Source of the DNA: Acorus gramineus
Taxonomy: Eukaryota > Streptophyta > Magnoliopsida > Acorales > Acoraceae
Assembly: GCA_030737835.1 (NCBI GenBank)
Contig: CM060850.1
Span: 19,746,216 to 19,810,215 of the forward strand
DNA: 64,000 bases
Reading direction: 5' to 3'
The notes under the pieces were generated by a model, which worked only from the letters and a program-made list of their open reading frames with translations, did not search any database and was not told the origin of the DNA. Shown piece by piece: positions 1-14,000 of this stretch. The position numbers and the translations under genes are program-made. The number at the start of each line of letters is the position of its first letter. The first letter of the stretch is position 1.

Positions 1-661
1 CAGCTCCACAGTTTAATAGGGTACTGCAGATTATTCTGAGAAACATGTCAACTGCTAATACGAAAAGATAAAATCTATAATCTAATCTATAATCTATAAT
101 CAGAAGCTGCAACAAACATGGCTGAAATTGTAAGATGTTGAAATCCACTGGTTTAAATTACAGTTTGGTTCTCTGAATGACTAGCTGTCTAAATGATGGA
201 TGTAGACCCTTAATTAATTGCACTTTTCCCTTTCCCTTTCCCTTTCTAAGAGTTGCTCCATAGTTGCATTAATTTGTATGGAAGTAAGGTAAGCAATTCG
301 ATTACCAGTTTTGGAAAAGAAAAAAGGAAAGCAAATCTTTCAACCAGTTGACAGAGATGAAATCATAGAGATGTAAAAAGAATTCCTCCTAATATAACTC
401 TCTGTGTTCCTTCAAATTTTCAATTATATTCTGTGATCATCTAGGAGATCAATTTTTTTTTTCAGTGATCTCATAGATTATCAAATTAGAATGCCTATGA
501 ACTGTTTCTTTTTAACCCATTTACCCTTTGAATTTGATGCTCCAAATCCGACTCCTGGTTTGCAAATCATTCTCAAGAGCTTCAAATGATTCAATCAATT
601 GTTGGTTCATATCCAATGAAGAAACCCAAATCTAACATCTTCCTTTTGGGCATTGTACAAG
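1..661 (+). other. Probable intron of the kinesin gene
   Basis: This stretch is A+T-rich and has no convincing coding exon in any frame. It includes a short CCCTTT-type repeat at about 224-245. It lies directly upstream of the kinesin 3' exon, whose acceptor AG is at 660-661, so it is most simply the last intron of that gene. The rest of the gene lies left of the window. Confidence 0.6.
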
Positions 662-998
662 GGCCCTCCGTCGCGAAAGAGAGATGCTCTGCAAGCGGAT
701 GCAGAGGAGGTATTCTCCGGGAGAAAGAGAAGATCTTTATCGAAAGTGGGGTATCCATATTGGCTCCAAGCAGAGGCGGTTACAGCTCGCCCGTCGTCTC
801 TGGATGGAGACCAATGACATGGATCATGTCAGAGAAAGTGCAGCCATAATTGCAAAATTAATCGGGTTCTCCGAGTCCGGACAAGCGCTCAAAGAGATGT
901 TCGGATTAAGCTTTGCACCTCAGGTGAGCAACCGGAACAGCAGCGGCGGCGGCAGGAGATCTTACAGTTGGAAACATGGGATGCCCACTCTTGTTTGA
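662..998 (+). CDS. Kinesin-7/NACK-type kinesin, C-terminal exon (partial gene)
   Basis: This is the last exon of a plant kinesin-like protein of the NACK/kinesin-7 group, microtubule motors that act at the phragmoplast during cytokinesis. Only the conserved C-terminal tail domain (DUF3490 type) is in the window. Visible marks are an Arg/Glu-rich ALRREREMLCKRMQRR segment, EREDLYRKWGI, KQRRLQLARRLW, HVRESAAIIAKLIGF and ALKEMFGLSF, ending in RRSYSWK and ten further residues before TGA at 996-998. Plant relatives end in nearly the same tail. A polypyrimidine-poor acceptor ending at 661 precedes the ALRRERE codons, a position where this family commonly has an intron. The motor and coiled-coil exons must lie outside the window to the left. 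A short Gly/Ser/Asn insertion sits between FGLSFAPQ and RRSYSWK. The family is clear but the exact paralogue is not, and the exon start is inferred. Confidence 0.85.
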
Positions 999-2024
999 TG
1001 GCATTCATAAGATTGTTGTATATATTAAAGAGAGTAATTCCATACTTTGATGCTTAATGGAAGAGCGTTCCACCAGTGTTACTTCAAGATTTACACCGAC
1101 CATTGTTACTGTGTATCTTGCAATTCTTTTGACATTCTGATTGGAATTGTAGAAAGGTTTGTATAATTTACTGGGTTTTAACCATGTAATTTCATGTATT
1201 GATGTGTCTTGTTGTGTCCTGTTTATCTTATGTGATTAATGAAAGTTTGAGAAGTTGTATCTACTTGTTTTATTGCTTTTATTGAGAATCACTCTCACAA
1301 TGTCAACTATGATGCTATGAAAAAGTGTGCCGTAGTATATTGGAAGAAAAGAAATGCTGCATTTGGCAGTTAGTAGGTGTACACTTCATTTAATGAAACA
1401 TGTATCTCAATATATAAAAATTGAAATATATAACTCAAGTGAGTGAAACAAAAATAAGACTGCACACAATGTCAACTAGTTGCATATGAAACATGTTTTA
1501 TCTTTTTTTTTTAGCAAAAAATTAATGCTCAAGGCTCTTTTTTATTATAGTAAATCAAATAAAGGAAAACCCCATCAACAAGGAGATGATGGATCTCTAT
1601 AAAGCAAAACGAAGGATGAAAAAAGAAATAGTTTGTTAGAAAAAAGACTTCCACACAGAGCACAAGCACATGACCTGTATATATGAAACATATATTTGTT
1701 AGAAAAAATAAAAATAAGACTGCACACAGGGCACATAGTTGCATATGGTACTGTGTTACAATACACCTCTGAACCACCAACACACGGAAAATACTTGAAT
1801 TCAACCTATTCAAATTAGCAATGAAGATAAGGATATATTTCATTTTCCTTTCAGTCTCAAATTCTTTTAACAGTGCAAGAAAAGACAAAAGCAAGAATAT
1901 CTTGGGAAATAAATTTCCCTTAGACCGGTATGCATCATTCTCAATCAACAAGTTCTACACATGGGAGAACCAAAAGTGTCAAGAAGAAGAAGAAGAAGAA
2001 AGCTTTAGGTATCACTAACCCCCC
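999..2024. other. Intergenic region between convergent genes
   Basis: This is about 1 kb between the stop codons of two tail-to-tail genes and must carry both 3' UTRs. No protein gene is visible. A degenerate direct repeat of about 45 bp, sharing AAATAAGACTGCACACA and TAGTTGCATATG, occurs near 1450-1495 and 1710-1750. A TTTATT (minus-strand AATAAA) near 1540 could serve the GC1 transcript, but no poly(A) site can be fixed by eye. Confidence 0.5.
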
Positions 2025-5000
2025 TCAATGAATGACAATAGACTTGAGGGCATCTTTAATGTAGGAATACTTATATGAGAAGCCCAACTCTTTTGCCTTC
2101 AAGGGGAGGACCCTTTGTCCCTCCAAAACCTGCAAAGCAAGCGAACCAAGTGAGAGACATAATCTCAGTTTCTCTAATAACTTACAATTGAAATAAATAT
2201 CATGTGACCAAGAGGATTGAGAGGCAGAAGGAAGTTCAAAACCGCACAATAGTGGCACCATCGCCGAGCATTGCTTTGAGTGCAAATTCAGGTACAGGCA
2301 GCCATGAGGGACGTCCCATGACGTTACCCAATTGTTCACACATCTCCGCCAGACGGACTGGGTTTGGTGCTGTCCCATTGATCACACCTGTCATTTCCAC
2401 TATGTTGATGATCAGAAGGCGATAATCTTGGAATCCAACATGTATTATAGATTTTGAGTAGTATAATATCGAAAAAAGAAGTCTAATTCCCACCACAGCA
2501 GTCTCACAAAGATAAGGTTACTTACGAGGAAAAACACTTAAATTCTGAGACACATTAAGGACCAAGTTCATGTTACACAATTAAATTACGAGGCACATCA
2601 AGGATATGATACAGGACAATAGTATTGGATACATGAAATTCTTGGAGGAAAAAAAAGAGGTTATGGCATCATATATGTTTTAAACTACTTTGTAAGTACA
2701 ATTGAATACAGTAAAGGTTTGAAACATGTATTTCATTTTTATTATAGAAGATATAGATAATTTCATATTAAATATAAAATAAATAGCTATGTAATTAACT
2801 GAACTGATTTTTTGGCATTAATCTGCCTTTCAGGATTGCTGTCACCCCCTCAACTGGTGTGACGATGTCAATAAGAGTAGGGAAGATAAGAATATTAGAT
2901 AACAATAAAGAATTACATATGCCATTATTCTCTCTCTTCTTCTTTTTTTGCTATCTTTGGAAGATAAAGATGATATGACTTGATTTACACACATCGTTTT
3001 GGGGGGAGTCAAAATAAATATTGGATGGAACAGGAAGGGGAGGAAAGCATAAGAAGCCTTTGGTGGAATTTGTAAAAGAAGTGAAGGATGATAGATTTAC
3101 TTGGGAAACCATCGCTTACAGGACTTTATAGTTTAATAGAGTTGGTTCAGAATATTAACAGATTAAACACCTGATACATAGAATTATTATATACGTACAT
3201 AGACAACCCCACAATATACAACTGACTTACTGAATGTCGCTTGTGTACAAATTAAAAACATGCATGCTGTACTTGGATGGAATTTTTTTTTATCACCTAT
3301 AGCATGTAATTACACCATATGCTAAAGATTTTCCAATATGGCATATGGTTGTAAAGGAACAAAGTACAGGCATGAACGTTATATCGCAAAAAACTACACT
3401 AATTTTTTTTTTTAATTGACATCAATCTCAGCAAACAGAAATACAATATCAACTATGAAAGAAACTAAATCACCAAAGGCTATATATAAATTCACAAATA
3501 ACACGACAGATTTGTATTGCATCCAAATTTTCTCACAGCAACGAATATATTGCATATATTATACCTTCATATGATGGGTTTGATAAAGCTTCACAGATAA
3601 GGTTCACTAGATCATCCAAATGAATCCAGGAAATCCTAGAAAATATCAGATATAATAAGCCAACTGAAATCAAGAGAGAAAAAATGAAATTGTTGTTGTT
3701 CGTCTCTTCTTGTTTTAGTCATTGATACCTAATACTTAAACATCACGAAAAACAAAACAATGTATGCACTTTAATGGTTACACCCGCAAACCACATTCAT
3801 GGTGCTTCCATATATCCGGAGATAACATTCTCCAGCACCTATAGGTTAGAGTGGGGAGAAGGTTTCCAAATCCTAAACAAAAAGCATGAGGTAATCATAC
3901 TTTTGAATCCCTAACAGATTTAACATTTTATGAAATGGACAGTATTTGTTTCAAAAAATAATGACATCTGTTAATGGATGTTAAAATATTATTTTAACCG
4001 TTTAGATTTTTTTCAATTTTTTCAAGGGAGGATGAGAAAATTTAAAAGATGAACTGACTAACCAAGAAATTTTAAAGTGTCCTAGAGTGTCAAAGCCAAT
4101 TTAGTGATGCCATAAAGCAATTGGAAAATTAATCTGCTCTGCCATCTGCCACGCATGCATCATTGCATGTCTATATTTATGCTAGTTCACCATAGATGCC
4201 TTTGAGTTCTCTGATCTCGTATGTTAAAGTGCATACAAGCATCATTCCTTGTGCACTAGTTTTGAACATCGCTTATCTACAACCCATTCTCCTTGCTTGC
4301 CTTTAATGTGAATAGCATACTCAAATGAATTGAGAATAGTTCTGGCCTTCAATATGACATGTTATCTTCATTTTCATTGAGTAATCCTCAACACGATAGC
4401 TACAGAATTTTTTTTTTTTTTTTGTCACACTCTTCCTTTTTCCTTCTTCCTTCTTCCTTTCACCTTAAGTAGGGATGTGAATCTTTTGACACTATGCATA
4501 AACACCAATTTTATACGCATAACAGAAGAGTCATTTGACCAGGTTACTGATTGTCTATGGAAGCTATTCAATCTCTGTTCATGTTAAACCCATCCATGAT
4601 TAATTTGGACTCTCTTGACGTGAAAACTATAGGATGACTTCAGCCTAACAGGAGTCCACAAACATACGTGGAGCCCAAAGTAAAGAAATTAATCAACTAT
4701 AAGACATCTTAAATGATTTGAATACTTCATCAATATCTATCAGTCTTCCAGAAAACACCACCTTCCTACCTAAAAGTAAACACAAAGATCATCTCAATCA
4801 CCAAACACTCTTCTGAGCCAACAACATAATCATTCAAATGATCATAGAAGAACAGTTTGTAAAGCTAGTGCAACAAGTATATTAAATGACAGAAATTTGG
4901 CAGAATACCATTGCTTTCCAGTGCCAATAGGTCCACCAGCAAACATTTGAAAGAAGGGAATCATTTTGGCTGTATCAGATCAAGTCAAAAACAGGTCAGC

Positions 5001-8000
5001 AACTAAATGAGCAAGATTCTATCAAATGAGCAGAACTAGAGTATTTATAAGATGAAATGAAATGATATAATTAAATTTTGACAAGATTCTAATCAATATA
5101 AACTAGATACATATCAGAAAATTAAGACAACCATAGAAGTTTCCATTGTGATTGAGAATCCCAGTGTAAATAAATACCCCTGCAAAAATCATTACATAGA
5201 ACTTTAATATAGAATATGTCCCCATCTCAAAGGTATTGACAAAAGACCAATAATTTTTTATTCATATGAAGGATAAGAAAGAGAATAATATTTTGAAAAC
5301 ATTGTAAAGCAGCTGAAAACACAACCAAATGAAAAAACTGTGGTGTACTAAAATGGATTGAATGCATTCACTTCTACAACCAAGAAAAATGCATGTGTCG
5401 TCATCATCATCGTCACTGTCATGATTTCATCATTAAATTTACATCCCATAAATTGGGAATCAAGAATAAATCTGGACCTAGTTTGTACACATGTTGCGAT
5501 GCATTAATTCCCAAGTATTTATTCCAAATATAGATATGATCTAATTTTGGAAAGAACCAAAAATTGCCTTAATATGTTGGATACTTTTGCTATGACAGAA
5601 AAACAGGAAAGAACAGGGATGTAAAATGTCAGTTAGTGAAGCATAATTAAGAAAATGATCGAAAGTTGGGAAGTCATACCTAAAGCACCGCCATCTTTTC
5701 CAAGGACAACTCCAATGCGAATTAGAACCAACCTGACATCCCCTTTGACTTCAAGTGCCCTTGTTTCCCATTCTCTGCACACCTGAACATTGTTATCAGC
5801 ACAAAGTAGATCCTCATTAAAGAAAGTAGCTAGAAGCCTAGAAGTGCTATATTCGACAACAAAAACTATTTGATCTGAATCAATGCAAAAATAGTTTTAT
5901 AAATGAAAGATAGCCCAATGCAGAATTGGAGATGCATCATTGACATAAAGACGTAGAACTCCATCATGATTAAACATGCATTCAGGCACAATACTTGCAT
6001 TTGGTACATCTAAGTAAATTTTTTCCATTAGAGGGCACTCAAAATAAAATGATCTCTACATTTTTGGGGAACAGGATTTTTTTTTCTTTTGGAAAATGAG
6101 ATAGAAATCATACTGAAGATAAATTGACAGGTTTAACTCATGAGGATTGAGTTTAGAGGAATCCTTCACAATATGTTTCTATGCCATCTGTGAATTCTAG
6201 GCAAATAAAAAAATCATATGTTTTAGAGAATCAATTTTTCTAAAGGTGCAACTTGGGCGGATTGACCCTTACCCGACCTGACTTTTAGAAAGGTTTCCAG
6301 TTGGGATTTTAGTGGTTAGGAGCAACCCGGAACCATAGAAAACTCGATTTAATTCGGGTTGGGTTTGGATTGAGGGGTTAGATTACACATGCTCAGCCCG
6401 AAACAGATGAGGCAAGTGGTAAATTTAGAAGTTCAATTCAAATTACAATAGGCCAGATGAAATATGAATCATGTAATTTATTTTTTCCCTAAAAATTTAT
6501 TACTCTTTCATAGTTTCATTTCTTTATTCTCTCTATATGTTCTCCACATCGCTCAAGTTGCAGCCCTAGAATTTTCTTTCCATCTAGCAATCCATTCCAG
6601 ACAACAAACAAGCATCTACCGATAATTGTTTTTTTTCCTATGAATTCATTTATCAAATGAAGCTATGAAGCTCGATCAAAATAGGCTCCTGTTTGAATGC
6701 ATTTAACCCAGGTAGTAGTTGACTAAAATGCTCCCATCAACAACATTTAGTTTCTACAAACTAGGCATGGCTAATTCAGGTTGGGTTTGGGTTGAGGGGT
6801 TAGATTACACATGCTCAGCCCGAAACAGATCAGGCAAGCGGTAAATTTAGAAGTTATATTCAAATTACAATAGGCGAGATGAAATATGAATCATGTAATT
6901 ATTTTTTCCCTAAAAATTTATTACTCTTTCATAGTTTCGTTTCTTTATTCTCTATATGTCCTCCACATTGCTCAATTTGCAGCCTTGGAATTTTCTTTCC
7001 ATTCGGCAATCCATTCCAAACAACAAACAAGCATCTACCGATAATTGGTTTTTTTCCTCTGAATTCATTTATCAAATGAAGCTATGAAGCTCGATCAAAA
7101 TATGCTCCTGTTTGAATGCATTTAACCCAGGTAGTAGTTGACTAAAATGCTCCCATCAAAAACATTTAGTTTCTACAAACTAGGCATGGCCCCAGACTTC
7201 AAGCTTGTGCTTCCCCAAACAAATAACATGATCTCTTCCTCTCATGGTAAAAAAATAAAAATTGAAAAATGAATCAAACCATCATATAATTCAGCTCAGT
7301 TTGAGAGAATAAGGTAATACTAGAGGCAATGGTAGTGGTTGTGGCTGATAAGCATTGTTTCATATTATCACGAATTCATCTACTTCCGCGTTATGATCTA
7401 TGCTCCCTCTCATCTGCCACCACTATCATTTGATCCATCTCCTCTAGCAACCTCCTCTCAAGCAAAATGTTAGCGTTCATAGAATGATCCAATCATTTGA
7501 TTAAAAAATTACTCAAAGTAGAAACTGATAAAAAATTAAAGAGAATTTTTCACATACGTTTTGGACAGGATTTTTTTTTAGATATACAGGGTTCTTTAGG
7601 GGATACCGGCAAGTAATAATATACGGAAAAAAATCTTTCAACAAGAAAACTATTTGGATTGACAAACCGATTACCTCTGACAAATAATCATTTCCTGAAG
7701 GGCTATTCTCATCAAATACTCCGGTTTCACTTGTGCCTGGCGATATAAGAGAAGGGAAGTAAGCAGACTAACAAAATTGACCGTTTCGAAGTATGAAAAT
7801 ATCCATTATTTCTTGTAATATTGCATTTTAACACTAGCTAGGCATCAAATTACAAGCAGGATGAATTTTGATACACATTTTATGTGTAAGTTGACTAGTG
7901 TGCAAGGGTAAAGGTTAGATAACATAGAAATCCATAATACACAAGTCCATCTTCTTACCATAAACAGATTCTCTGTGATATGTGATGCTACTAAATATAA

Positions 8001-11000
8001 TTTACTTTGGATCCACATTAGAGCTGAATTCTTACCACAATCCTCACTATATTCTTCATTATTAATTGACATGAACTATTGCAAAAATATCAACATTATT
8101 TCACCAAAAATTGTTCTCCCAACCAAATTCTGAAGTAAAAGAAGAAAAAAGGATAGAGGAACTGATGTGAAAGAGGGGGAGAAAAAGGGTTGGCCGCATT
8201 GAAATGCAACTCCAACTTTTTATATTCTTTAGAGCATCCCTTGATGGAGGAAGGCAAATTTCTCATATCTTAAGTGATCATGTCATACGGTTATAGATCT
8301 AAGGACCATTAACTAATAGGTCATACATGACATGGAGCAATACATGATAAGGAAACCCCACCAAAGTTACAAGTACAAAAAGAAATATACATTAATAACA
8401 TAATTATATAGCCCCCGACACAGACATAGTGCAGTCATATAGTAATAGGAAGCTATTATAGAATTTTCCATTATTCATGAGATGATACATGTGCGTCCTA
8501 CATGGAGACTCAATACATCAAACATAGAAGGTCATGCAATCGTCCACAAAACAGCCGGGCGCCCTTGTCGTATAGAGTATTTATATTGCATAATACAATG
8601 TAAAGCATTCTTTATACAGGATGCAGTAGCAATTTTAACCAACACCGAGTTGTGGAATGTTCACAGAAACACTCCCTACCAGATTAGTAGCCTGACTACT
8701 TTTTGGCCAAATGTTTGGATCTAACAAGTCTTCCCAGTATTTTCAATTATCATCTTCATTCTGCTTTATATTCTTTATATTTTACATGCACATCCATTCA
8801 CTTTTGTACTCTATCAACAAACTATAGTGACAATAATTTCACCAAAAATGTCATGAAGATATCAAAGGATTTAAAAGAGATATATATGGGTTCCTATTTA
8901 AGCATAAATATCTAAATAATAAGTTGAACAGGTAAAACTAGTGATAGAAGATGAGACGTGAAACAAAGAAATAATATAGACTCATATACACACCATAATA
9001 ACCAACCGCTGTTGCGCTGATCAGAACTGTAGGCCGAATATCGCCATTTGCATTGTTTATCGATTCTACCACCTGACGGTCAATGTTCATTCAAATCATC
9101 ATCCATGGTGTTCACAAAGTAATCTTAGATCCAATGCAACAGCACATAAAAAGGACAGGTTATGTATAATGCACTGCAAAGGTCAAAGAAAGAAAACCTT
9201 TGAAGTGACACCAATTCTGCTTTGTTTAATCTCTTTCTTGATCTGCAGCAGAACAATTTCATGAATAACAAAATTCATAATTGTTACATCATAACAAAAT
9301 TCTTATATATGGATAGATACTAAAAATGGATGAATAGCAAATAAGATACATCGCATAATTCATATACCAAACCACCTCTTAGCAGGGTGGGAGGCACCTC
9401 CTCTTCACTGAGGGGTCCTGTGTTGGAGTCTTGTTCCTCCTGATAGGATAAGATTTAACGAGGAAATTTTTTAAAAAAGAAACTACCCAAAAAAAAAAGA
9501 TATATCCCAAAGCATGAAACCTATTGAAAAGGTAAAGTAGCCATTTTTTTGCAATAATATAAATGGGATTGTGTGGATGACCTTACTGCATCTTTGATCT
9601 TTGTCCAATTTCCCATTTGCAACTGATATTTGAGTAAATGGAGCGAGCTTTTCTCACATGTAAAGATCCTTTTTTTCTTTTTCCTTTCTTTCTTTATTTC
9701 TTTCTTTTTTCTACAAAAATCTAGTTTGTCTGCAGTGTATGGTGTGGTGTGTGGCGGGAGCATTTGGACAAAAAAAAAATCCTTAATTGGACCTCTACAG
9801 AATGAAATATCTAAAGAAACGTTAGTGAAATAAACAAACATAGAACGGCAATAAAATTCATTCCCACCAACCTCAGATGACCACCTCGTACTTATGGGTA
9901 ATCCAGCCAAGTTGACAACAGCATTTGAACCTTGAATATAATTATCCCATTCTGTCTCTTCAGCAATAATAATTTCAGGATATTTTTCAACTGCATGAAT
10001 ACCAGGTAAATAGTTAAACCAGACATAATTGAAATAACATGTAAACACAAAATACTTAAAGAAAATTCTATTGAGTTTCCATATTTTTGGAGCATAAGAG
10101 TTGATAGAAGTGTCAAAAGTGTATTTTGGAAACAATCAGTCAAAGACCAAATAAAGAATAGGTCTTATGCATCTCCAAGTAAACAAATGTTGAAAGGCTC
10201 TGGCCCCGAGAAACAATATCAAGGTATTGCCAGAATGACAAACAACTCTACACCTACTCAGAAGCCTCAACCACGAGTGGATCACCTAGGCCTTAATGAA
10301 AACATCATAAGAAGACATCTACAAAAAGAAAATTCTCAACAAGCAAAATGAAAACCACACAGGAAGACACTTCTCTATTTTTCCGCCCTTTTCCTTTCTC
10401 ACATGTCATGCAGCATAACTCCCGGCACCAAACCTAAACCAACACGGTAAACCCATAGCCGCAAAAAGGTCCATATAGCCTTCCATCTCTTCAGTAAGTT
10501 GGCATAGTATAAAAAGACATTTATGCTGCCTGGCTTCACAAGATCCAGAAAATCACACCACAGATTTTATTTTATTTTTTTCAAACTCACCATTATTGCA
10601 TATAATTTTTCTAAACCCAGTCATCGGTTTTTGAAATGCAGAAATATCCAACAAATTGGCATTCTCAACAAAATCATAGGGCATCAGGGAAAAGAAGATT
10701 CAAACTTAAAAAATTTAATCTCTCACAGCATTTTTTTTTTTTAGTGAAACATTAAAATATTGAAAAACATCTTTGAAACGCTAAAGCAATTTTACACTTG
10801 AATTGATGAATTGATAGTGCAGGTTTGAAATTGAAAATGTACAAAAATAATTATAACAATTCATTACCTTCTTACCAGGAAAAACAAACTTTGCTTTTTC
10901 TGTAGATCTGGTTAGAACACGTACTTGATGATTATCTGTGTCATAGAGCAATTAACATGATGTATAAGCTATTCTACAGACATTATAATGAAGTTCAGAA

Positions 11001-14000
11001 GAGAATAAAGAAGGTAAAATGGTAATGGATTGTACAAAATAGATTGAATCAACATGATGCCTCATAAGCCCAGAATCAGAAATCTCGACAATAAAAAAAA
11101 AAAACATTGATACAAAGGAAATTTTTAAAGCATAAGGTAGGTAATGATATAAACCTGGAAGCTATCAGAAACCAAAAGAAAACTGACCAAATGAAAGCGG
11201 CAAGAGTTGGTTACTCGTTGTCATCAAATAAGCGGCAACACATTTAACTAATTTGATGTGTTAGCTATTGATTAAGGCGTGTATTGTTTAACTAGAAGTG
11301 ATTTAAATGGGAATTAAATTTTCAAGTTTCAAAAAAAAAAGTGCAAACTTAATATGTGAATCAGAGAATTACATTACAGGACTCCCAAATTGCTATGAGA
11401 TCAGAAAGCCGCTTCTCCCTCTCCAGATTAAACAAATCAGACCTGAGGATGAATCATGCATAGTTCATCCTTCCTGCATCAAATATGGTAACTTTTGTAT
11501 CCTTCATCATCTGACAAATTTTGACAAGATTTTGAGGATCCCCACACTTGATCCTCCCCATAATTCATCGAAATAATACTATTTTAGTTACACGTCTCTT
11601 TCCTTCACCAAGTGACTTTCTTGGAGAAAATGTGAGACTCTACCAAGGATTGCTTCTTCCTCCAAGTTATACTTGCACTCTTTCTTCTTTTGTTTTTCTT
11701 TAGAGAAAAAAAAAACTGGTGTTTCCTTAAGCCTTCCGTGTCGTGTAAAATCCCCTTAGTTGCCCATTGGTTAGTTTCCTATCACTAGATAATCATCTAA
11801 CATGTTAATAACCCAAGGGAGGAGACTATTATTCTGTCCTCTTCTTCCTCTTTTGTAATCTCTACTGTACCTTTCCTCATCTGTTAGTTCTTTTTCTTAT
11901 TCAATCTAAATCCATTTTTTAATCTCTTCATGCACAGACCTGCAGTTATCATTTCTCCATCAAGGCTTCTTCACATGTGTTCATTTATCAGACTTAAAAT
12001 TGTTTTCTATATGCACTAGCAATCCTACATGTAATACTTATCTATAAAAGATGTTTAAACATCCAATGCTCCCACCTTTTACAACTTCTCAACTATTCAT
12101 TTAAAAGCTATCCCACCTCCAGTTACTTGTACCCTTGGATGTTCCTACTCTCCATCGATTTTCTCTTTTTCATTATGTCCACTCTCTTGATAATATTCCC
12201 AGCCAAGGTTCATGCATCGCAAGCTCCCAAGAGAATTTTTATTCATCCCAACTCCTTTAATCAATTTTCTCTTTTTTTCCATTATGTCCACTGTCTCGAT
12301 AATATCCGAGTCATAGATTCATGCATTGGAATCCCCAATGAATTTCGATCATCACAACCCCTTTAATCGATTTTCTCTTTTTCACTATGTCCACTGTCTC
12401 GATCATATTTGCAGTCACAGGTTCCTGCATTGCAAGCCCCCAAGTGAACTTTAATCATCTCAACTACTATAATTATCAATATACATATAGATTGATCCAT
12501 TTCTACTTCTCGTTATGGCATTTTAATGCATCACTTAGAGACACACTCTAGTCAACCCCACTTGTTCAATTGACATCTCAAGGGGCAAAACAGATTGACA
12601 TAATGCTAGCCAGTAATAACTTCACCCCCAGATGCCTACTTCCCATGATTGAGATAGCTTGTGGTACATTGAAAGTAGAGTGTCTCGGCCATGGCGACAC
12701 TCATGAATGATGGGTTTGAAAAAATTTGACATTGTATCCCACTACGCTTTTGTATGGGCAAAGGACCGTTAAAATCATAATTATATGTAAGATGAGGACT
12801 GGGTGGTTTGTCTTCTCAAGAAAATGAACTAGATATAAGCTATTATCATTTTTGTTCATGTTCATAGCAAAAAAAAAAATTACAAAAGTACGGGCAATTT
12901 AAACAATAATTGACACTAGACAGCCTTGACTGGAAGGAAAAGTTACCTGACACCAGTCTTTGGACTAATCTTCTACCTATAAAGCCAGTAGCTCCGGTTA
13001 TGCTTATAGTCATCTGATTTTCCTGCATCAAATAAAAAAGACCATAATCTTCCCGAATTACCCAATGCCAATATATCAAATACATTAAACTCCAGAGAAT
13101 ACAGTAGGATCCCGGTCCACAAATGACACAGTTTCCTTTGATGCGAACAAAATACGGAACTTTCTAAGAAATCAAGGTGAATTTGCCCCGCCATTGTATG
13201 GGTCACATTTTATTAACTCTTCCAAGAGAATTTGCAGCAACACCAGCAAATGACATTCAATGTGTTGAAAAAATAGAGACCATGAATTCGAGCCAAAGAA
13301 CAAGAGAAAAATAAACAAATAAATCCACCGAGATTGCCAAAAGATTGCCTACATCCACCGAGAGAAAAGATATTCTTCTTTAACTTTCTAGATTAGCTGC
13401 TTTGTTTCTGAGCAGGCTATCCATGGAGGCGAAGGCAGCTGGATGGATCCGAGGTGTTTCTAGCTCGACCGAAGGGAGGAAGGTCTCGATCATCCAATAT
13501 GCGGATGACACTCTTCTTCTAAGCAAACCATCGGCAAGGAGTGTTCATGGCCTCAAATTCCTTCTGTTCTGTTTTGGTATGGTCTCGAGGCTCAAATTAA
13601 ATCTGAGGAAAAGCATCATGAATGGCGTCAATATCCCACCGGAGTTGGATGCTAGTCTGGCCGCATGTATGGGTTGCCGGTCCAGTCCGTTCCCTATGGT
13701 TCACCTAGGGCTCCCTCTGGCCTGTGGTCGGATGCGAAATGAACACTGTGACCCGCTGATCTCTCGGTTTGAGAAAAAACTGACACGATGGAAAGGGCGC
13801 TTTCTTAGCTGGGGAGGACGCCTCACTTTGCTTCAGGTTGTCTTAACAAATCTTCGAATCTTTTTTCTATTAGTCTTCAGAGTTCAGATGGGAGTACTAG
13901 AGCGCATCGACTCCTTACGCCATCGTTTCCTATGGCAGGGAACAGGATAGGAGAAGAAATACACGCACTTGGTGAATTTAGCCATCATCTGTTGCTCAAA

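Noticed and set aside
8482-8915. Frames of 70-80 codons in the intron between GC1 exons 6 and 7
   Set aside because: They are unconserved A+T-rich intron sequence without recognisable motifs and lie between two phased exons of GC1.
10868-10875. An alternative GC1 exon 3 donor, 8 nt downstream (AAG before GTAATG)
   Set aside because: It shifts the frame into exon 4 with the only good acceptor (ATGCAG at 9991-9993). The donor at 10874-10875 keeps the frame and the expected spacing between FVFP and the PEIIIAEE block.
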